A DNA stretch of 64,000 nucleotides from NCBI GenBank assembly GCA_022376925.1, contig JAIOJX010000026.1, forward strand, positions 198,748,400-198,812,399. The letters run 5' to 3'. Under the pieces are notes generated by a model, which made no database searches, was not told the DNA's origin, and was given only the letters and a program-made list of their open reading frames with translations. Positions 57,422-64,000 of the stretch are shown piece after piece; position 1 is the first letter of the stretch; the number at the start of each line of letters is the position of its first letter. Origin of the DNA: Tragulus kanchil. Its lineage: Eukaryota; Chordata; Mammalia; Artiodactyla; Tragulidae. A program made the position numbers and the translations under genes.

Positions 57422-57712
57422 ACATTTTTTTATCATTTTTCTTTTTAAAATTTTTGGCCTCTTACATTGTTTTTATTTATTTATTTATTTATTTATTTTC
57501 ATCCATCTTTACTCTTGGCCTCCCATCACAGTGGCCTTGCTCACTACAGAGCACTGGCTCTGGGTGCATGTACTCCAGAGTGCTGGCTTGTAATTGGACA
57601 CAAAAGCCCAGCCACTCAACAGCACATGGGATCTTCCTGGGCCAGGGATCAAACTGGTGCCCCTTGCACTGCAAGGTGAACTCTTTACCCACTGGACCAC
57701 CAGGGAAGCCCC
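57422..57712 (-). mobile_element. CHR-type tRNA-Glu SINE with perfect TSD (no G-tract)
   Basis: Antisense body ending GGACCACCAGGGAAGCCCC with a TTTATTTATTTATT tail. 16-bp target-site duplication TGAATGTGACAGGAAA at 57406-57421 and 57713-57728. The G-rich tract seen in relatives is missing. Confidence 0.87.
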
Positions 57713-58007
57713 TGAATGTGACAGGAAATATTTAAAAAGCAGAATATATAACTAATCAAAAACTCTGGTTTCTTGAAAAATGGTAAAGATCAATAACTAG
57801 CTTATAAGCTAAAATTATAAAAAGAAAAAAAAATCACTAGTCAAAATAGGAAATTATAAAAGGGAAACCACAGAAACAGGAAAATTGAATACACTGTAAC
57901 AGAACAATCAGCCCACCTCTCTACAAATCCATTTAAAAGCATGAATGGAGACTCTTCTAAAGAAATACCATTTGTGAAAACTAAACCTAGAAGAGACAGA
58001 ACATCTA

Positions 58008-58336
58008 TTTTATTTTATTTTATTTTTTATTTATTTATCTTTTTGGGGGTGGGGTGGGGAGGGAGGGGGATGGGCTGGCCACTTCTATTGGTCTTTCATT
58101 TCTCTATTTTCATCCAGCTTTGTTCTTTGGCTCCTGTGGGCCTCCCATCGCGGTGGCGTCTGTCGTTGCAGAGCGCCGGCTCTGGGCGCATGCGCGCCAG
58201 AGCTCTGGCTCGGTAATTGGACACATCGGTCCAGCCGCTCCGTGGCACGTGGGATCTTCCCAGGCCAGGGATCGAACCGGCACTCCTTGCACTGCAAGGC
58301 GGTGTCTTTACCCACTGGACCACCAGGGGAAGCCCT
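58008..58336 (-). mobile_element. CHR-type tRNA-Glu SINE with G-tract and perfect TSD
   Basis: Antisense element with a five-run G tract at 58045-58069 and an intact head. 14-bp target-site duplication AGACAGAACATCTA at 57994-58007 and 58337-58350. Confidence 0.9.
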
Positions 58337-58698
58337 AGACAGAACATCTAAATAGACTAATGATCACGGGAGAATTAGTAAACCGCCGTAGACATGCCAC
58401 CCCCACGTTCCCCTGCGTCTCACCCAGAAAACCACCCAGATGATAATCTCTCCAACCTCCAAGAAGCAGATACTTCCCAGGTCACGCAGATTAATTAATC
58501 CATCTGAAGAGTTGATAGCATTGGCGCGTAATATGGTGAAGGTCAGTGTTTCCTCTTTGTGTCTGACTAACCCACAGTGACCTCAGGCATCAGAGAATCT
58601 CAGCCCTCTCTCACCAGGACTCTGAAACTCAGACCATAAAATGCAGAGAAGCATCTTCTAGTTCCTTTAACTTAAATCTTGCAAATTCATGCAAACTT

Positions 58699-58795
58699 GG
58701 AGAAGGAAATGGCAACCCATTCCAGTATTCTTCCACGGACAGAAGTGCCTGACGGGCTACAGTCCATGGTGTCTCAGAGTCAGACACAATGGAGC
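58699..58795 (+). mobile_element. Bov-A fragment
   Basis: GGAGAAGGAAATGGCAACCC to GTCAGACACAATGG: the BovB-derived part of a Bov-tA SINE without the tRNA head. Confidence 0.8.
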
Positions 58796-58839
58796 TGCTA
58801 TCACTCACTCATGCAAACTGCTAACATCACTTCCTTTGA

Positions 58840-59460
58840 CTGATTCACTAGATATGTATTATGTACTTGCTATATACCAGGCTCCCTTCCCAAGGGAAGC
58901 AGTGAATAAAACATGACTTTCTGACCTCGTGAAGTTTAGTTTATATCCTAGTGGGGGAGACAGACAGCAAGAATAAGATAATACAATCCATTAAATAAAC
59001 ATATGATGAAGAAAAATGAACCAGATGAAGGGGTGGGAAGAAGTGCTGCTCCACAGCACTTCTCCACAGGGAGGTCACAGGGTGGTGAAGGTGGTCACAG
59101 AGGGACTCATTGATGATACCCCAGCAAAGATGTGAAGGAGGTGAGAGAGTGAGCCTGGATATCTCAGGAAGAGCATTCAGGCAGAAGGGACAGCTAATCA
59201 CAAAAAGTCCTAGTGGAGGATGTGCCTAATGTGTTGGAGAAACAGTAAAAAAGGACACCAGGGCTGGAGCACTTGGGTTAGGAGGAGAGTTACAGGCGAT
59301 GAATTTAGAGGTGACAGAGCCAGATTACACAGAACTTCATAAGGGACCCTCAAAATTATGATTTTTATTCTGAGAGATATGGGAGGACATTGGAGGATTC
59401 TGAGCAATGAGTCTGATCTGACATTTCAAAAGAACTCCACGAGGTCAGGAAAGTCGTGTT
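58840..59460. repeat. Possible ancient L2-type remnant
   Basis: CCTAGTGGGGGAGACAGACA, TCAGGAAGAGCATTCAGGCA, GATATGGGAGGACATTGGAG form the familiar order of an old interspersed repeat. Family uncertain. Confidence 0.4.
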
Positions 59461-60548
59461 TTATTCACTCCTCCCCTTGGGAAGGGAACCTGATACAGAG
59501 GACAGGAAATAGCAAGGAGACCTCGGCCACAACCCAGGCAGGAGATGCTGGCAGCAGAGACCCAGGTGGTTGCAATCAAGGGGGTGACAGCTAGATGAAT
59601 TTTACTTATGCCATGAAAATCTTTTCAGAGTTACAAGGTACAAGCAAATGCTAGTGCTTGGGGCATCAAGATTGATTCTACCCAACAGAGTTTTTGAAAT
59701 CAGTGAAAGACCTATTTCAGGAACAATCAAAGCAAAATCAATACCATCTTATATCCAAACTTATGAATGAAGAGCAGAACAAGTAATCTTAATAAAGCCC
59801 TAAGTCCTGTGAATAGAGATTTAAAATAATGAATTAGTGTGTGTAGTCCAAAAACGAATCAAAATTAAACTTGATCAAATTAGTCATTATGCTTATTGCC
59901 TATGTTTGAACAATGAAGTTCCTTTTTTTCTGAATCAAGTCCATAAACTATTCTAAAATGCATGCCAGCTATTTCTAGAATGCAGAAGTACTTAAAGGTC
60001 ATGGTTATTACTCAGAGGCATTATCAAGGACCGAGTGGATAAGAGAGAACACATAGTTTCCCAGTTACAGGTACTACGGGCATATGGTTCTCTGTAGGTT
60101 GGGGAGAAGAGTGGTGTTCAAGATATAAGTCGTGATAGAACTTTGAAAGATGTCCTGCTGCTTACCACATCATAGAAGGAGGGAAAGGGTATGAAACAGA
60201 AACCCGATCCATCTGACTCCCTTGGATAAACACATTGAAATAGTCCTAGACACCAGTGTTTAAAGACTTTTCTGAAGATAATATGGAATATATAGCCCTT
60301 CATTACTAAGATGTGGTGAAGACAATGCCATTCGCCCCCTGTGGACTGACTCTGCTGGCTTGTTCAGTGTCTCATGTCTAGTCAGGTGCCTGGCACACAG
60401 CACATGTTTAGTAAAGATTTGTTTGGGTGAATAAGCAAAGAAATAAATGGCCCAATCTTCTTTGACATCATTCAATCCCTTTACAGAATCAACATTACAA
60501 AAAAAACCTCACCATTTTGTAATGGCGTTTTAAGCCCATATTATAATT

Positions 60549-60755
60549 GGACTTCCCTGATGACTCAACGGTAAAGAATCCCATCTGCAATGCAGAAGAC
60601 ATGTGCAGGAGATGCAGATTCAATCTCCAGGTCAGAAAGATCCCCTAGAGAAGGAAATGGCTATGCATTCCAGTATTCTTACCTGGGAAATCCTGGCGGG
60701 CTACAGTCTGTAGGGTCACAAAGAGTCATACACAACTTAGCAACTAACCAACATC
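60549..60755 (+). mobile_element. Bov-tA type SINE, copy A
   Basis: GGACTTCCCTGATGACTCAA head with a 10-20 bp insertion around the B box; CATTCCAGTATTCTTACCTG body; tail CAACTTAGCAACTAACCAAC. Duplicate at 61634-61840. Confidence 0.85.
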
Positions 60756-61633
60756 AATTTTATAATAAGCCTCAGACCCTGAAGGCAGGCAGACCTGACT
60801 TCACCCTTCACTGTGTCACTGCGTGCTATAGAGCCTGCATCTCCACATCTGTTTCCTCGTCTGCAACATCAGCCTCCTGGGCTCTGGATCAATTAAGATG
60901 AGCCCTAAGTAATTTGAATTAGTGTGTGTAGTCCAAAAACGAATCAAAATTAAACTTGATCAAATTAGTCATTATGCTTATTGCCTATGTTTGAACAATG
61001 AAGTTCCTTTTTTTCTGAATCAAGTCCATAAACTATTCTAAAATGCATGCCAGCTATTTCTAGAATGCAGAAGTACTTAAAGGTCATGGTTATTACTCAG
61101 AGGCATTATCAAGGACCGAGTGGATAAGAGAGAACACATAGTTTCCCAGTTACAGGTACTACGGGCATATGGTTCTCTGTAGGTTGGGGAGAAGAGTGGT
61201 GTTCAAGATATAAGTCGTGATAGAACTTTGAAAGATGTCCTGCTGCTTACCACATCATAGAAGGAGGGAAAGGGTATGAAACAGAAACCCGATCCATCTG
61301 ACTCCCTTGGATAAACACATTGAAATAGTCCTAGACACCAGTGTTTAAAGACTTTTCTGAAGATAATATGGAATATATAGCCCTTCATTACTAAGATGTG
61401 GTGAAGACAATGCCATTCGCCCCCTGTGGACTGACTCTGCTGGCTTGTTCAGTGTCTCATGTCTAGTCAGGTGCCTGGCACACAGCACATGTTTAGTAAA
61501 GATTTGTTTGGGTGAATAAGCAAAGAAATAAATGGCCCAATCTTCTTTGACATCATTCAATCCCTTTACAGAATCAACATTACAAAAAAAACCTCACCAT
61601 TTTGTAATGGCGTTTTAAGCCCATATTATAATT

Positions 61634-61840
61634 GGACTTCCCTGATGACTCAACGGTAAAGAATCCCATCTGCAATGCAGAAGACATGTGCAGGAGATGC
61701 AGATTCAATCTCCAGGTCAGAAAGATCCCCTAGAGAAGGAAATGGCTATGCATTCCAGTATTCTTACCTGGGAAATCCTGGCGGGCTACAGTCTGTAGGG
61801 TCACAAAGAGTCATACACAACTTAGCAACTAACCAACATC
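61634..61840 (+). mobile_element. Bov-tA type SINE, duplicate copy
   Basis: Copy of 60549-60755 created by D21. Confidence 0.85.
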
Positions 61841-61987
61841 AATTTTATAATAAGCCTCAGACCCTGAAGGCAGGCAGACCTGACTTCACCCTTCACTGTG
61901 TCACTGCGTGCTATAGAGCCTGCATCTCCACATCTGTTTCCTCGTCTGCAACATCAGCCTCCTGGGCTCTGGATCAATTAAGATGAG

Positions 61988-62530
61988 GTACGAAAAGAGA
62001 AAAACTCCAACATACTGCCCCATAATTATTAGATATGATTATCGCCACTAAAATGGCACTCAGATTACTATAAGGAATTTTATAAAGGTGACATCTTGTA
62101 GATAAGCTTAAAATTTTTTCTTTTGTTGTGAATTTTTTCAAACATACACAAAAGTAGAGTATAATGAACTGCTGTGTACCCAATATGCAGTTTCAATTAT
62201 TATCACCTCATGGCAGGTCAACCCCCTTCCCAATCACTTGGATTATTTTGAAGCAAATCCCAGACATTTTGTCATGTCATCTCTAATACTTCAATATGTA
62301 TTTCTAAAATAATAATAATAACGAAAATCCCATATTACACTTAAAAATAATGAATAATAGTTCTTAATTTGATGAATTGTTGGTCAGCAGGAAGTCATAG
62401 GAGAAAAGAAGAGAATTAAGCCTGTCCAAGGCAGAGCTTTAGGCAAGTTCTCTCCAGATCTAACATAGCAGGGGCACCCAATTATCAAGGAGGTCTCTTC
62501 CTGCTAACAGCTGGTGCCTGGGGCCAGGGG
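61988..62530. other. 3' intergenic stretch, nothing firm
   Basis: AT-rich. ACTGCTGTGTACCCAATATG and CCAATCACTTGGATTATTTT could be an old L1 remnant. No gene. Confidence 0.35.
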
Positions 62531-62654
62531 AAGACGGGAGGGAAGAGGTTTGAAGCCAGTATTTCATGCCTGAAGCTAAGTAAAGCAGGAGTCTCCCATT
62601 ATCTGTTAAGTTTCCGACTTTCCAAAGCAAATTTCATTTGACTTGAACAATTCT

Positions 62655-62983
62655 TTTTTTTTTTTTTAAAGATTTATTTATTTATTTATTTTGGGCGGGA
62701 GTCCGTTTGAGGGGAGCGGGCGGGCCACTTCTATTGGTCTTTCATTTCTCTGTGTTCATCCGTCTTTTGTTCTTTGGCTCCTGCGGGCCTCCCATCGCGG
62801 TGGCGTCTGTCGTTGCAGAGCACCGGCTCTGGGCGCATGCGCTCCAGAGCTCTGGCTTGGTAATTGGACACATCGGTCCAGCCGCTCCGCAGCACGTGGG
62901 ATCTTCCCAGGCCAGGGATCGAACCGGCGCCCCTTATACTGCAAGGCGGTGTCTTTACCCACTGGACCACCAGGGGAAGCCCT
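62655..62983 (-). mobile_element. CHR-type tRNA-Glu SINE with perfect TSD
   Basis: Antisense, complete; A-rich tail at 62655-62690, body, head to GGACCACCAGGGGAAGCCC. 15-bp target-site duplication GACTTGAACAATTCT at 62640-62654 and 62984-62998. Its tract is GGGCGGGAG...GGGGAGCGGGCGGG. Confidence 0.9.
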
Positions 62984-63778
62984 GACTTGAACAATTCTGT
63001 GCAAATTCCTCTGCTTCCAAATTGGCTGATTTTACAATTTAGTTGTATCCTTTCATGACCTTGAGGTATGATTGGCAGTGTTGGCTTTTATGCAGACTGT
63101 GATTTCACAGTCAGAGAGCTCATCTAAGGGTTACAATACTAGTCCAGTTTCTGAAATGTAAAGTAGCACAGATAAACATAATTGAGAGAATTCAGTTCTT
63201 AGTATATTCAGTACTCCTCTCTCTTCCATGTCCCCCCCCATCTCCCCCTTAGTTGTTCTACAAAGTCAGTAACCCAGTGAAAACCCCAATTTCCTCCTCT
63301 GCTGCTCTAATTATTAAACTCTGAATTAAGATACGTTCTCTTTTTCTTAACTAACTGGAAGTTGGAGCAATTTGGTTACTCTAAAACAGGAGCTATTGAC
63401 ATTCAATATATTGAACGTCTGTAGTTCAACACCAGATGACTTCTCCCCATTTGAAAGTAAGGTGAATGAAAAGTCCGGCGTTCAGTGGTGAACATGAGCA
63501 AGGAAATGAAGGATGATGCTGAAAAGGCTAGGGACAAGGAGCCCTCAGAAGCCATTAGTACAAAGGGTACTGGAGAGGGCTGCTTGTTTCTTCTCTGAAA
63601 GCCTAAATCGACTTAGAAGCAATGGGAACTTCACCGGGGGCCCGACAGCAAGGGAAGACGGGAGGGAAGAGGTTTGAAGCCAGTATTTCATGCCTGAAGC
63701 TAAGTAAAGCAGGAGTCTCCCATTATCTGTTAAGTTTCCGACTTTCCAAAGCAAATTTCATTTGACTTGAACAATTCT

Positions 63779-64000
63779 TTTTTTTTTTTTTAAAGATTTA
63801 TTTATTTATTTATTTTGGGCGGGAGTCCGTTTGAGGGGAGCGGGCGGGCCACTTCTATTGGTCTTTCATTTCTCTGTGTTCATCCGTCTTTTGTTCTTTG
63901 GCTCCTGCGGGCCTCCCATCGCGGTGGCGTCTGTCGTTGCAGAGCACCGGCTCTGGGCGCATGCGCTCCAGAGCTCTGGCTTGGTAATTGGACACATCGG
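63779..64000 (-). mobile_element. CHR-type SINE, duplicate cut by window end
   Basis: Copy of 62655 onward created by D22; the head lies beyond the window. Confidence 0.85.

Larger units (their letters stand above)
59831..61987 (+). repeat. Direct duplication D21 (59831-60902 / 60916-61987)
   Basis: Offset 1085 bp, with a Bov-tA SINE in each copy. A 13-bp spacer separates them. Confidence 0.92.
62531..64000 (+). repeat. Direct duplication D22 (62531-63654 / 63655 to window end)
   Basis: Offset 1124 bp. The second copy is cut by the window edge inside an antisense SINE. Confidence 0.9.

Noticed and set aside
63494..63598. Short frame MSKEMKDDAEKARDKEPSE...
   Set aside because: 34 codons, no homologue recognised, no splice or poly(A) context; kept only as a note.
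53000..64000. Possible IL22RA2 exons downstream of IFNGR1
   Set aside because: That gene follows IFNGR1 in human, but about 24 kb away; I see no cytokine-receptor exon in the 11 kb here.

Overview
This window is nuclear DNA from a ruminant. The evidence is (i) 3' ends of the RTE retrotransposon BovB at 344-823 and 46509-46966, (ii) many Bov-tA type SINEs (a tRNA-Glu head joined to a BovB-derived tail), (iii) artiodactyl CHR-type tRNA-Glu SINEs, and (iv) antisense L1 3' ends. The single gene I can support is IFNGR1, the ligand-binding chain of the interferon-gamma receptor, on the + strand. It can be read from start to stop codon as seven coding exons with correct splice sites and phases: 10475-10559, 35999-36113 (identical copies at 34919-35033 and 37149-37263), 36761-36924 (identical copy at 37907-38070), 40567-40739, 42671-42854, 49780-49907 and 51906-52454. 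The spliced product is 465 residues. The CpG-rich promoter lies just upstream of 10475 and a probable poly(A) signal is at 52879.

Layout: 1-8.2 kb is 5' intergenic DNA made mostly of repeats (BovB, Bov-tA, L1, an ERVL-MaLR-like LTR). From 8.3 to 10.5 kb is the promoter, present twice. From 10.56 to about 34.9 kb is the long first intron, with L1, Bov-tA, CHR-type SINEs and a MER5A-like DNA transposon. From 34.9 to 52.9 kb are exons 2-7. From 52.9 to 64 kb is 3' intergenic DNA with a cluster of young-looking SINEs. No second gene is visible.

The strongest unexplained structure is not biological machinery. At least 22 direct tandem duplications occur across the window, each about 1.06-1.15 kb, nearly identical and adjacent or almost adjacent. 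Several are chained so that a stretch appears three times. Short spacers between copies look like error-riddled versions of the two flanks. I read this as an assembly or gap-patching artefact in which overlapping contig ends were concatenated. Removing one copy of each shortens the window to roughly 40 kb and the gene to roughly 26 kb, close to the human gene length. The artefact creates false extra copies of the promoter, exons 2 and 3 and part of exon 5. Because exons 2+3 total 279 nt, an automated gene model could include the extra pair in frame and report a false receptor with a doubled first domain.

The most interesting real biology, apart from the gene, is a SINE family with a tRNA-Glu head, a conserved non-BovB body and a C-rich 3' tract before an AAATAAAT tail. 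Several copies have perfect 14-16 bp target-site duplications, which suggests recent activity. The tract places G-runs able to form quadruplexes on the opposite strand.
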